35,614 nucleotides of DNA from Reyranella soli (GTDB lineage Bacteria; Pseudomonadota; Alphaproteobacteria; Reyranellales; Reyranellaceae). This document shows positions 8,015-19,103 of this stretch, piece by piece. Position 1 is the stretch's first letter. Every line of letters starts with the position of its first letter. Position numbers and translations under genes: made by a program. The notes under the pieces are model-generated. The model was not told where the DNA came from, did not search any database, and saw only the letters and a program-made list of their open reading frames with translations. The DNA is taken from contig NZ_BKAJ01000143.1 in the NCBI RefSeq assembly GCF_007992495.1, positions 1-35,614 on the forward strand, written 5' to 3'.

Positions 8015-8167
8015 AGCATGCAGCACCCGCGGCGGTCCTGACAGAGCAGGCTAAACACTGACCTGGAAAAGGCCTTGGACCCTGTGGAAATTTCTGGCGC
8101 TCATCGTCTTCTCTCTAGGGCCTCCTAGCGGAGAGGCAAGGAGAGGGTCGACTTTGATAGCGTTTCC

Positions 8168-8242
8168 GGCCCAACCGGCGTCGGCAAGACCGACCTCACC
8201 AAGGCGATGGCCGAATGCCTATTCGACGACGACCAGGCGTAA
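8168..8242 (+). pseudogene. Fossil fragment of clpB (second Walker A region)
   Basis: Twenty-four codons read GPTGVGKTDLTKAMAECLFD plus DDQA and then a stop. This is the Walker A box and following helix of the second ATPase module of ClpB/Hsp100 (normally GPTGVGKTELTKALAE.LFDD). Nothing homologous is visible before about 8165 or after 8239, so only about 75 bases of a gene of roughly 2.6 kb remain. It is not expressed as a functional protein. It marks a recombination or deletion junction beside the broken ligase gene. Confidence 0.7.
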
Positions 8243-8441
8243 CTGGCGAGAAAAGAGGGACTGACGCAGGGCTGCGGCAAACTCCCGAAAGTTGAGGGAA
8301 ACGCGGCGCGATATCCGTGGGCGGCGATCGGCGCGCAGAAACCTGGGTACGGATCGACTTTTGAACTGGCCTAATGGGCGAGACATCTCTCGCGAACTGC
8401 GAGGCGTGCGGCGGCGGGCGCGTGGCCGAGAGCGCCGGTGC

Positions 8442-9315
8442 GCGCGCGAGCTTCAGGGGCGATCCGAAGCGGCTGTCAAGCGGCGGCGGCTTGGCGAGCG
8501 GCGTCTTCGGCACCTTCAGCGGACCTAGCACGCCTGCCAGGCGCTTCAGCGTCCGTCCCGGTGCCTGCACGGCCGGCGTAGCGCAATTGCCCATCGTTTG
8601 TGAAGGAGCCCAGCAGCAGCGCGCCGATGTGCGATCGCCTGCCCTCGGGATCGGTCCAGCCGACGACCACGAACTCCTCGCGGTTAAGGCACTTCGACTT
8701 GACCCAGATCCCGCGGTCGCCTGGTGCATAGGGGCGATCGGCGAGCTTGGAGATGGCACCTTCCAAGCCAAGCTTGCAGGCATGCTCGCGGAAGCGGGGC
8801 CCATTGCCCTCGACGTGTTCGCTGTAGCGCAGACCGCCCATCACCTTCTTGAACAGGCGTGCCAGCTTCTCCTTCCGTTCGATGAGCGGCAGTTGCGCCG
8901 TGCTCTGTCCGTTCAGGAACAGGAGATCGAAGGCGAAGAACACGAGCTGATCAGTATGGCCTTCATCCATAGCCGCCTGCAGCCGGCTGAAGACGGGCAC
9001 GCCCTCCGCATTTAGGGCGCACAGCTCGCCGTCGAGATATGCCGACTTGACCTTTAGGGAGCTAAGCGCCTCGATCGTGCGCCGGTATCGATGGGACCAG
9101 TTCAGGCCGGTGCGCGTGAGCAGCTTGATGTCCTTGCCGTCAACGCGCGCGTGCATGCGGTAGCCGTCGTACTTGACCTCATGCATCCAGGCGTCGCCCG
9201 ACGGCGCTTCCTGAACGAGGCGCGTCAGCTGCGGCTTGATCCACTTCGGCGGCCGATCATTAGTTCCCACGGCGGTTAGTGCAGCAGATTTAGACTGTCG
9301 CGGAAAGGCGCGCAT
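8442..9315 (-). pseudogene. ATP-dependent DNA ligase (LigD-type ligase domain), frameshifted and truncated
   Basis: Nucleotidyltransferase of the ATP-dependent DNA ligase family, most like the ligase domain of bacterial non-homologous end-joining LigD. The adenylated lysine K48 sits in EVKYDGYR. Later motifs are YLDGELCAL, FFAFDLLFLNG, LEGAISK and WVKSKC, so the catalytic core is intact. The OB-fold starts normally (IGALLLGSFTNDGQLRYAGR) but after AGTG, around 8555, the frame changes. The expected continuation (TLKRLAGVLGPLKVPKTPLA, then DSRFGSPLKLAR) is found one frame over and ends near 8442. The usual last 50-60 residues, including the conserved tail of the OB-fold, are missing. A small non-triplet deletion plus a 3' truncation explain this. 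No polymerase or nuclease domain is attached. Confidence 0.75.
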
Positions 9316-9364
9316 AAGCCGTTTCTGCTACACTTCAAGCCGGAGTGGGTGGTGGGGTGAGGCG

Positions 9365-9786
9365 ATGCAAAGCAGCGGTCGTGCGCGGCACGGAGGCCGG
9401 GTACTCGTCTGTGACGACAACCTGTTGATGGCTGAGGTCGTGGCTGAGTTCTGAGCGAGTGCGGCCTCGAGCCGATGGGTCCTGTCGGCCGGTTGGAAAG
9501 CGCCATGCAAATGGCCCGCGAGCGTGCGCTCGACGGCGCCATCCTGGACATCAACCTCAATGGCCGGCCGTGTTTCCCGGTCTGCGCCATCCTGTCAGCA
9601 AGGCGCATTCCATTCGTTTTCCTCACCGGCTATCCAGACGCGGCGGTTCCGACCGAATACCGGTGGGCTCCCTTGATTGCCAAGCCCTTCGAGCCGGATG
9701 AGCTGATGGAAATTTTGGCGCGGATGCTGGGTCTTCCGCAGGACTGGCCGCTACTGGAGCAACGCCAATCTAGCGGGTGGCATTGA
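9365..9786 (+). pseudogene. Single-domain response regulator (receiver), frameshifted
   Basis: A stand-alone receiver domain. The ATG at 9365 opens GGRVLVCDDNLLMAEVVAEF and then hits TGA. Restoring one C near 9451 gives VAEFLSECGLEPMG and joins the rest of the domain in the next frame: DGAILDINLNGRP with the phospho-accepting Asp, FVFLTGYPD, and IAKPFEP with the conserved Lys. The span is 422 bases, one short of a multiple of three, consistent with a single missing base. A purine-rich GGTGGGGTGAGG ribosome binding region precedes the start. It is divergent from the broken ligase, 49 bases away. The cognate kinase is not identifiable. Confidence 0.75.
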
Positions 9787-9877
9787 CGCCACCAGTGCGC
9801 CTGCGACGACCAGCTCAGCGACACCGCCGATAGGCACGCGCGCCAAGCGAGGACCCCAAGTCGCCACAGTAGGTCTG

Positions 9878-9906
9878 TTGCCCGGCTCCCATAGTAGCCC
9901 TACGAT
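9878..9906 (+). promoter_or_regulatory. Possible sigma-70-type promoter of the cyclase array
   Basis: TTGCCC at 9878-9883 and TACGAT at 9901-9906 are separated by exactly 17 bases, each matching four of six consensus positions. The start of the first cyclase follows 20 bases later with an AGGGGG ribosome binding site. A weak match found by eye. Confidence 0.3.
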
Positions 9907-9926
9907 TTCGGTAGCTATCCAGGGGG

Positions 9927-11729
9927 ATGCCGTTGGCGCGAGAGCAGCGCAAACTGGCGGCAATTCTGTTTGCCGACGCCGTTGGATCGTCTCGGTTGAT
10001 GGGCCGGGATGAGAGCGGCACCGTTGCGCGACTTCTGGAACATCTAAACTTGCAGCTTGGGCCCGCTGTCGCACGTCGCGGCGGGCGAGTGATCAGGCTG
10101 AAGGGAGATGGGGGCCTAATCGAGTTCGCGAGTGCCGTGGACGCGCTCGCTGCGGCCATAGACTTCCAACAAGGCATGGTCGAGGCCAATCGCGACCAGC
10201 CCGCCGACAAAGCCATCGTGTTTAGGGTCGGCCTTCACCTCGGCGATGTCATCATCAAAGGCGATGACATCTATGGCGACGATGTAAATGTGGCCGCACG
10301 CCTGGAGGCGGAGGCCCCGCCGGAAGGGATCGTCGTTTCGCGGGCGGTACGCGATGCTGTTCAGGGCCGGCTCAAAGCTAATCTTCATGCCTTGGGCGAT
10401 CTTGCCCTCAAAAACATCGAACGACCGGTACGCGCATTTCGGGTGGAGTGGGCCGCTGAGGACTGGCAAGTTCATTCTGTTGCGCCGGGAATGCCAGCGT
10501 ACCGGCCGGACTCTGCGCCAGCACCGACGCGCCCCGACAAGCCGTCAGTTGCCGTTCTGCCGTTCCAGAACATGAGTGGCGATCCTGATCAGGAGTACTT
10601 CGTTGACGGCATGGTTGAGGACATCATCACCGCGCTGTCGCGTTTCAAGTCTCTATTTGTGGTCGCGCGCAATGCTAGCTTTACCTACAAGGGCAAGACA
10701 ATTGACATCCAGCAGGTGGGGCGTGAACTCGGCGTCCGTTACCTACTCGAAGGTAGCCTGCGGAAAGCCGGCGGCACTTTGCGGGTCACCGCACAACTTA
10801 TCGACGTTGAAACCAGAACACATCTTTGGGCCGATCAGTTCGATGGATTGCTTCAGGATGTCTTCACGTTTCAAGACGAAGTAGCAACCCGCGTCGTTGC
10901 AGGTATCAATCCCACCGTAGGGCGTGCCGAGATTGGGCGTGCGATGCGCCAGCCGCCAAAGCACTTCGATGCATACGACTGTTACCTGCGAGCCCTCTCG
11001 GCTGCCGGCGAAGGTACACGAGCATCAAACCAGAAGGCCTTGCAGTTTTGTGCTCGGTCCATGGAACTCGATCCAAATTTCGCTGCCCCTTATGGATTGG
11101 CGGTAACTTGTTATGCCATGAAGAAAGCGCGCCTTTGGGCTGATAATGTTGAGGGCGAAGCAGACGAAGTCAGGCGTCTCGTCTCACACGTTGCCAGGAT
11201 GGCTGGCGGCGACGCCCTGTCACTGGCCAGAGCCGGCTGGGCGCTCGCAATGGTCTGCGACGACTTTGAAAATGGGTCAGCCCTGATCGACGCAGCACTT
11301 TCCTACAATCCAAATCTTGCTATCGCATGGACAAATCGGGGCATGCTCAGTGTGCTTCTCGGCGATCATGCAAAGGCAATCGAGCAACTACAGCGAGCCC
11401 GACAGCTGAGCCCTATGGGAAGCGCTACCGACCGGTCAGATGCAATGATGGCAATGGCGCATTTTTTTCTTGGCAACAATAGCGAAGCGATAGACTTGGC
11501 TTACCAAGTACTTCGTAGGGACCCGTGTTTGCCAAGCGCATTAGTTTTGGCTGCTGCGGGCAAGGCACTCGCCGGCAACATCGGTGAAGCACACGAGGTC
11601 GTAGCCAAACTGCTCCAGCTCGCCCCCACAATGCGCATAAGTAATCTCACTTCATTTACGAGGCCACGCCGTGCCGAAGATATGAAGAAGGCGGTCGATG
11701 CCCTGCGGCGCGCAGGCATGCCCGAATGA
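9927..11729 (+). CDS. Class III adenylate/guanylate cyclase with TolB-like and TPR domains (copy 1)
   Basis: A 600-residue cytoplasmic protein. Residues 8-175 are a class III nucleotide cyclase domain: metal-binding D17 (FADAVGSSRLMG) and D61 (KGDGGLIEF), purine-binding D114 and transition-state N121 and R125 (DDIYGDDVNVAARLE). The lysine that normally contacts adenine (KxxGDG, K54 in the two downstream copies) is R57 here, so nucleotide preference or activity may differ. Residues 204-335 are the TolB amino-terminal-like domain (DKPSVAVLPFQNMSGDPDQE, then YFVDGMVEDIITALSRF). Residues 345-600 are helical TPR-type repeats, ending in LRRAGMPE. The stop overlaps the next start as ATGA, implying translational coupling. 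Products would be cAMP or cGMP; the input signal is unknown. Confidence 0.9.
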   Translation: MPLAREQRKLAAILFADAVGSSRLMGRDESGTVARLLEHLNLQLGPAVARRGGRVIRLKGDGGLIEFASAVDALAAAIDFQQGMVEANRDQPADKAIVFRVGLHLGDVIIKGDDIYGDDVNVAARLEAEAPPEGIVVSRAVRDAVQGRLKANLHALGDLALKNIERPVRAFRVEWAAEDWQVHSVAPGMPAYRPDSAPAPTRPDKPSVAVLPFQNMSGDPDQEYFVDGMVEDIITALSRFKSLFVVARNASFTYKGKTIDIQQVGRELGVRYLLEGSLRKAGGTLRVTAQLIDVETRTHLWADQFDGLLQDVFTFQDEVATRVVAGINPTVGRAEIGRAMRQPPKHFDAYDCYLRALSAAGEGTRASNQKALQFCARSMELDPNFAAPYGLAVTCYAMKKARLWADNVEGEADEVRRLVSHVARMAGGDALSLARAGWALAMVCDDFENGSALIDAALSYNPNLAIAWTNRGMLSVLLGDHAKAIEQLQRARQLSPMGSATDRSDAMMAMAHFFLGNNSEAIDLAYQVLRRDPCLPSALVLAAAGKALAGNIGEAHEVVAKLLQLAPTMRISNLTSFTRPRRAEDMKKAVDALRRAGMPE

Positions 11730-13534
11730 CCGAGCAGCGCCGCCTTGCCGCAATCGTGTCGGCTGACGTCGCCGGCTACTCGCGGCTGATGGGACGGGAT
11801 GAGAGCGGCACTTTGGCTGCACTAAAAGCTGTTCGGCAGGAAGTAGTCGAGCCAGCCATCACCAGGCACGGCGGTCGCATCGTCAAGACCACCGGCGATG
11901 GGCTGCTGTTGGAGTTCCAGAGCGTGGTCAATGCGGTGCGCTGCGCTATTGAGGTGCAGACGGCCATAGCTGACCGCAGCGGAGGCATAGCCGAAGATCG
12001 GCGTATCAACTTCCGCGTCGGTATTAACCTCGGCGACATCATCGTCGATGGCGACGACATCTTCGGCGACGGTGTCAACGTCGCTGCCCGCCTGCAGGAG
12101 ATCGCGCCGCCGGGAGGCATTTGCATCTCGAGCCGCGTGCATGATGATGTGCGCGATCGGCTCGACACCGAGTTTGACGACGGAGGCACGCAGTCGCTCA
12201 AGAACATTGCTAGGCCTGTTCAGGTCTGGCTCTTGCGGCCAGGCAGGGCTATCCCGCTGAAAGCAGCGCCCGCGCCGACAACACTCACATTGCCCGACAA
12301 GCCCTCCATTGCGGTCCTCCCATTCCTAAATATGAGCGGTGATCCAGAGCAGGAATACTTCACCGACGGGGTTACCGAAGACATCATTACGGAGCTGTCG
12401 CGCTTCCACTCCCTCTTCGTGATCGCCCGAAACTCGTCGTTCTCATACAAGGGCAAGTCGCTCAACATCCAGCAGGTTGGAAGGGACCTCGGCGTCCGCT
12501 ACCTGCTGGACGGCAGCATGCGCAAGTCGTCCAACCGGATACGTGTGACCGGGCAGCTCGTCGACACCTTGACGGGCAATCAAATCTGGTCCGAACGCTA
12601 TGATCGCGTGCCGGAGGACGTCTTCGCGGTACAGGAGGAACTGACGCAAGCCGTTGTGGCGGCGATTGCACCGCAGATTGAGCTGACCGAGCAGTTGAGA
12701 GCCGCTCGAAAACGCCCTGAGAACCTCAGCGCCTACGAAATCGCTCTTCGAGCATACGCTCATGCAGCGGAGGGAAGGGATAAAACAGATCGCGGCATTG
12801 CGGATCTTGCTATTCGGGAGGCAAAGGAAGCGCTGGCGATAGACCCGTCTTCTGTGCCGGCGCTGCACGCAATTTGTATCGCTCACTCAAATGCTTTGCA
12901 CGGTCAGTTGGTGGTGGACAGAGAGCATGCCCTCCGAGAAGCGGCGTCGGCAGCCGCGCGGGCAATCGAACTCGACGGCGCGAATGCGCTTAGCTATGCC
13001 CAGAGAGGCATCATCGTTTTGCTGAGCGGTCAACTGGATCGCTATCCTGAGGCGCTCATGGACGCACGCCGTGCCCATGAGCTGAACCCAAATGACACGT
13101 TTGTCTTGCGGCTTCTCGGCACTTTGGAAGCCGCAGTAGGTCAACACGAGCAGGCACTCGAACATGGACAACAGGTTTTGCGGCTAAACCCCCGCCAGTC
13201 GCGCAACCATATGGCCTACAACCTAATGGCTTATGCGAGCTTCGGTGCGAAAAAGTACCGCGAGGGTGTTGAATGGGCATCCCGTGCGCTCAACCACATG
13301 CCGAGTTATGCGCCCGCGTACATTCATTATGTAGTCTGCCTGGTCGGCTCGGGAGATGTCGCCAAAGCCAGAGTTGCATTCGACTCGGGCAAAGCGCTTG
13401 CGCCTGAATACTTCAGAAGCAGGCTAGACAGCGCGTCTTCATACGCTCGAGAGGAGGACAGCAAGCGCGCAACAACGTTCTTGCGGATCTCTGCTGGCCT
13501 TGAAGATCCGAGCGCCGCCGAGGCCTTGCGATGA
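11726..13534 (+). CDS. Class III adenylate/guanylate cyclase with TolB-like and TPR domains (copy 2)
   Basis: A 602-residue paralogue of the preceding gene. The cyclase domain opens MTEQRRLAAIVSADVAGYSR with metal residues D14 and D58, purine lysine K54 (KTTGDGLLLEF), D111, N118 and R122 (DDIFGDGVNVAARLQ), so the full class III catalytic set is present. Residues 190-320 are the TolB-like domain (KPSIAVLPFLNMSGDPEQEY, then RNSSFSYKGKSLNIQQVGRD). The C-terminal half carries TPR-like helices (ELNPNDTFVLRLLGTLEAAV, and GVEWASRALNHMPSYAPAYI). It overlaps both neighbours by four bases (ATGA), so all three should be translated in series from one message. Confidence 0.92.
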   Translation: MTEQRRLAAIVSADVAGYSRLMGRDESGTLAALKAVRQEVVEPAITRHGGRIVKTTGDGLLLEFQSVVNAVRCAIEVQTAIADRSGGIAEDRRINFRVGINLGDIIVDGDDIFGDGVNVAARLQEIAPPGGICISSRVHDDVRDRLDTEFDDGGTQSLKNIARPVQVWLLRPGRAIPLKAAPAPTTLTLPDKPSIAVLPFLNMSGDPEQEYFTDGVTEDIITELSRFHSLFVIARNSSFSYKGKSLNIQQVGRDLGVRYLLDGSMRKSSNRIRVTGQLVDTLTGNQIWSERYDRVPEDVFAVQEELTQAVVAAIAPQIELTEQLRAARKRPENLSAYEIALRAYAHAAEGRDKTDRGIADLAIREAKEALAIDPSSVPALHAICIAHSNALHGQLVVDREHALREAASAAARAIELDGANALSYAQRGIIVLLSGQLDRYPEALMDARRAHELNPNDTFVLRLLGTLEAAVGQHEQALEHGQQVLRLNPRQSRNHMAYNLMAYASFGAKKYREGVEWASRALNHMPSYAPAYIHYVVCLVGSGDVAKARVAFDSGKALAPEYFRSRLDSASSYAREEDSKRATTFLRISAGLEDPSAAEALR

Positions 13535-15252
13535 CCGAGCAGCGTCGCCTTGCCGCGATCCTGGTGGCCGATGTGGTCGGCTACTCTCGGCTCATGGGCG
13601 GCGACGAGGCAGGAACGCTGGCTCACCTCGCAACACTGCGGACGGAGATCATCGAGCCACAAATCGCCAAACACGCCGGGCGGCTGTTCAAGTCGATGGG
13701 GGACGGCTTCCTGATCGAGTTCGCCAGCGCAGTGCAGGCGGTGAGCTGTGCGAAAGCCATACAGGACGCCAATGACCAGGGTCGCCTGCCGCTGCGCATC
13801 GGCATTCATGTTGGCGACGTCGTGGTCCAGGGCAACGACCTGATGGGCGACGGCGTGAATGTTGCGGCTCGTGTCGAGGGCATAGCCGAGCCAGGTGGCA
13901 TCGCCATCACACGAGCGGTCCACGAGCAGGTGCGGGACAAGCTGGATCTTGGCTTCATTGATAGGGGTGAGATCGAGCTGAAGAACATCCAGCGGCCAGT
14001 GCAGGTCTTCGTGATCGGAGAGGCGAAGGTCGTCGGTCAGGCGACCGTGCTGACGCTACCCGACAAGCCCTCCATCGCCGTGCTGCCCTTCCAGAACATG
14101 AGCGGAGATCCAGAGCAGGAATACTTCGCTGACGGCGTGGTGAGCGACATCATTACCGGCCTGTCGCACTACAAAACGCTGTTCGTGATCGCACGAAACT
14201 CCTCGTTCGCCTATAAAGGCCGCCAGGTCGACATTCGGCAGATCGGCCGCGATCTGGGCGTCCACTATGTGCTGGAAGGCAGCATTCGCAAGGCGGGCAA
14301 CCGGGTTCGAATTACCGGTCAGTTGATTGACGCGATCAATGGAGCCCATATCTGGGCCGACCGGTTCGATGGCGACCTCGAAGACATTTTTGAGCTGCAA
14401 GATCAGGTTGCAGGCAGAGTAATTGGTGGCATCGCCCCGTCGTTATGGGAGGCGGAAAAAGAGCGCGCCAAACGCAAGGTGGGAAACCTCCACGCTTACG
14501 ACTATTTCTTGCGCGCCGGCGCGGCCTTGGACCGCGTCAGCGCCGAAAGCTCGCTCGAAGCGTTGGCTTTGGCGCGACAGGCCATCACCCTCGAACCTGA
14601 TTTTGCGTTGGCTCATGCTCTGATTGCGGAGTTGTATGTTCAGCGTTGGTCGTTCGGTTGGACGGTGGACAGGCCAGGGGAAACGAAGGAGGCCAGTCGT
14701 GCCGTTCGCCGGGCTCTCGAACTCGACAGCAATGATGCAAGGGTCCTTGCCTGGTGCGGACAAGCACTATTCATCACCATGCAGCGCGTCGAAGAAGGCG
14801 CGGCGCTGCTCGACCAAGCCGTCAGGATCAACCCAAATTTTGCGGCGGGTTGGACCTTCCGCGCCTCAATGCGAATTGCCTCGGGTGAACCCCAGTCAGC
14901 AATTGGTGATTTGGAGCGTGCGTTGAGGCTCAGTCCACTCGATACGTTGAAATTTTACACGCTGACATTACTGGGACGCGCGTTGACTCTTAATGGTGAG
15001 CCGACGAGGGCATTGCCGGTTATCGCGGAGTCGTTGAGGTTACGACCCAATTTTCAGGGCGCTCTTGTTGAATTGGTAGTAGCGAACGTGCTTGTCGGCC
15101 GACTCGCTTCCGCCCGTCAGGCCCTGGCCGAGTACAGGACCCTGCTTCCTGAAATGCGTATTTCGATCTATCGGGAACGAACCCCGCACTTGCCTATGGG
15201 AGGCCGGGAAACTTACGTTGCAGCGCTTCGGGAGGCAGGCCTTCCCGAATGA
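13531..15252 (+). CDS. Class III adenylate/guanylate cyclase with TolB-like and TPR domains (copy 3)
   Basis: A 573-residue third copy. The cyclase domain starts MTEQRRLAAILVADVVGYSR with D14, K54 and D58 (KSMGDGFLIEF), D103, N110 and R114 (NDLMGDGVNVAARVE), all catalytic positions being kept. The TolB-like domain (KPSIAVLPFQNMSGDPEQEY) shares a 21-base identical stretch with copy 2 (12341-12361 and 14107-14127), while the C-terminal TPR part is much more diverged, so the sensory half evolves faster. It ends LREAGLPE, like copy 1, and the stop again forms ATGA with the start of a fourth, truncated copy. Confidence 0.92.
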   Translation: MTEQRRLAAILVADVVGYSRLMGGDEAGTLAHLATLRTEIIEPQIAKHAGRLFKSMGDGFLIEFASAVQAVSCAKAIQDANDQGRLPLRIGIHVGDVVVQGNDLMGDGVNVAARVEGIAEPGGIAITRAVHEQVRDKLDLGFIDRGEIELKNIQRPVQVFVIGEAKVVGQATVLTLPDKPSIAVLPFQNMSGDPEQEYFADGVVSDIITGLSHYKTLFVIARNSSFAYKGRQVDIRQIGRDLGVHYVLEGSIRKAGNRVRITGQLIDAINGAHIWADRFDGDLEDIFELQDQVAGRVIGGIAPSLWEAEKERAKRKVGNLHAYDYFLRAGAALDRVSAESSLEALALARQAITLEPDFALAHALIAELYVQRWSFGWTVDRPGETKEASRAVRRALELDSNDARVLAWCGQALFITMQRVEEGAALLDQAVRINPNFAAGWTFRASMRIASGEPQSAIGDLERALRLSPLDTLKFYTLTLLGRALTLNGEPTRALPVIAESLRLRPNFQGALVELVVANVLVGRLASARQALAEYRTLLPEMRISIYRERTPHLPMGGRETYVAALREAGLPE

Positions 15253-15285
15253 CCGAACAGCGCCGCCTTGCCGCCATCGTATTGG
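15249..15285 (+). pseudogene. Aborted fourth cyclase copy (first codons only)
   Basis: Right after copy 3, ATGA opens MTEQRRLAAIV, the same first eleven codons as copies 2 and 3, with nearly the same bases. Homology stops at about 15282; the frame then runs through unrelated sequence to a stop at 15485. This looks like the 5' end of a fourth array member whose body was lost by deletion or recombination, or the scar of array contraction. No cyclase residues remain. Confidence 0.75.
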
Positions 15286-15379
15286 GTGGGTCGCGCAGTG
15301 GGAGATCCCCGAGGCCGACCATCGATCGCCGCCGTGGTCACTGCCAGCCGGGTGCGGTTCACCTCCCCGCGTGCGGCGG

Positions 15380-15559
15380 CTACTTCTCCGCATCTTCTCC
15401 TTTGACGGCGCGTTTGGCGAAGTCCTCGTACATCCTCGCAGCCCGGCCGATGCCATCTTTGGCGGCCTGGTCGCGGACGAGGTAGGCCAATGTCCGGGCT
15501 TCCCTGGCCCGGTCCTGCCAATACTGCGGGGTCCGCAACCCGTCGCCTTTGTCCGCCAT
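15380..15559 (-). CDS. Small hypothetical protein
   Basis: A 59-residue, highly charged protein starting MADKGDGLRTPQYWQDRARE and ending AKRAVKGEDAEK. It appears to be a single helical unit with WQDRAREARTLAYLVRDQAA; no membrane or signal sequence. It resembles short alphaproteobacterial proteins of unknown function that carry a YW..RA.E.R pattern. It lies antisense just beyond the breakpoint of the fourth cyclase copy, so it may have come with the sequence that replaced it. An in-frame ATG 18 bases upstream is also possible. Confidence 0.6.
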   Translation of the reverse strand: MADKGDGLRTPQYWQDRAREARTLAYLVRDQAAKDGIGRAARMYEDFAKRAVKGEDAEK

Positions 15560-15952
15560 ATCAAGTCGACGCCGCATGTCCCGGTCAGGTTGCTGACTAT
15601 TTCCGCTTTTGCGGAGGATTTGGGGCTGGGTGTGTTTGCTACCATGTCGTTAACTCCGGCACTTCGCCGGGACCGCCGGGCACGCGCGGCAACGACGGCG
15701 ACGGGTTGGGGTCTGTAGTGCCGATATGAACAGGTTGTGGCCGCCCGCTGCCGTTAGTACGACGACGCCGTTGGTGGGTTCAGCGGGGATTCGCCACTTA
15801 CCGTCGGCGGCTCGCTGGCTATGAGGCTAAATCTCCGGACCGGAAATGCTGGCGCCGCCGGGCTGGTGCGCAGACACGGACGCTGCTCCATCTCGGCGGA
15901 GCCGAAAGCGCACTCCAGGCGTTCTCCAGGCTCACTCAACGAAGGAAAACCT
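15560..15952. other. Intergenic region upstream of glgX
   Basis: About 390 bases with no gene I can support. A plus-strand frame stays open through the second half into glgX, but its sequence is not protein-like and lacks a good start. No clear promoter or terminator was found. Confidence 0.4.
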
Positions 15953-18184
<2,232 letters not shown>

Positions 18185-18269
18185 CAGGACTTGACGCACA
18201 GGTCCGCCGTCCTCGCTGGCGGACGAGAAGGCAAGGCCTTCAGATCGTGTGCAGGCAACAACCCTCGGG

Positions 18270-19103
18270 ATGGCCCGTTTTGCCACCGAGGGTCTGTGCG
18301 TGTACCGCTTCCATCCTGTACGGTCACTGGGCGCCGCCGCCTTTGGATGGCTGGCCGCCGTGACCCCAACGTCCGCTGCGGACGTTGACCTTTGGCCGGC
18401 TCCTTTCGGAGGAAGTTTCAACGCGGCCTTTACGGCTACGACCGACTATTCGTATGCCGGCATCTCGAATACCCAGCTCGGCCCCGCCTTTCAGGTCAAT
18501 ATCGACTACAGGACGCCGGACCTGATCAATGCCTTTCCGCTGTGGCTTTTCGCAAGCGGCTTCGGCACGAACATGAGTTTTCCCGCGACCGGCCCGGGCG
18601 TCGAGATCGACATCGGGGGCGGGGTAAAACTGAAGGCTTTTCACGACAAGCTGAGCGCGGATATCGGCTACGTGCGCTACACCTACCCTGGCGTACCCGC
18701 CACCTTCTCCTACGACTATGGCGAAATCGTCGCGAATGCCGGCTACGATTTCGAGATCTTCGAGCTGAAGCTACGGCTTCGCCAGAGTCCCAATTCGTTC
18801 GGCAATTCCGGCGCGAGCTGGAACAAGCGCGCCTTGGTCTCCGTGCCGCTGACCTTTCTGAAGGTATCTGACCACCTCGCCTTCAAGGCGTATGGCTCGG
18901 TCGGCAACGTCTGGGTGGATCGATTCCTCCAGTACGGCCTTCCCAGTCAGGACTACTGGTACTGGCAGATCGGTCTGGTCACCTCCGCCTTGGGCTTCGA
19001 TTGGACCGTCGCTTACACCGACACCAGCATTGACCCGGCGGGCTGTGGCAACACCGCCTATTGTTCGGGACGCCTGTTTACCAGCATCTCGAAAAGGTTC
19101 TGA
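18270..19103 (+). CDS. TorF family putative porin
   Basis: A 277-residue outer-membrane beta-barrel of the TIGR02001/TorF putative porin family. The signal peptide ends near PTSA, followed by ADVDLWPAP. Family hallmarks are FTATTDYSYAGISNTQLGPA at the start of the mature barrel, FQVNIDYRTP, and a FASGFGTNMSF loop, then alternating strands to a C-terminal Phe (TSISKRF), the outer-membrane insertion signal. The ATG at 18270 is used; a GTG 21 bases upstream is also possible. It follows glgX by about 85 bases on the same strand and could be co-transcribed. Confidence 0.85.
   Translation: MARFATEGLCVYRFHPVRSLGAAAFGWLAAVTPTSAADVDLWPAPFGGSFNAAFTATTDYSYAGISNTQLGPAFQVNIDYRTPDLINAFPLWLFASGFGTNMSFPATGPGVEIDIGGGVKLKAFHDKLSADIGYVRYTYPGVPATFSYDYGEIVANAGYDFEIFELKLRLRQSPNSFGNSGASWNKRALVSVPLTFLKVSDHLAFKAYGSVGNVWVDRFLQYGLPSQDYWYWQIGLVTSALGFDWTVAYTDTSIDPAGCGNTAYCSGRLFTSISKRF

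Noticed and set aside
15249..15485. 78-codon frame after the third cyclase as a real gene
   Set aside because: Only the first eleven codons match anything (the cyclase start); the rest is not protein-like and overlaps an antisense small gene.
15655..15700. Collagen-like PGPPGTRGNDGD in a plus-strand frame
   Set aside because: Too short, no start or neighbouring GXY repeats; probably chance in GC-rich DNA.
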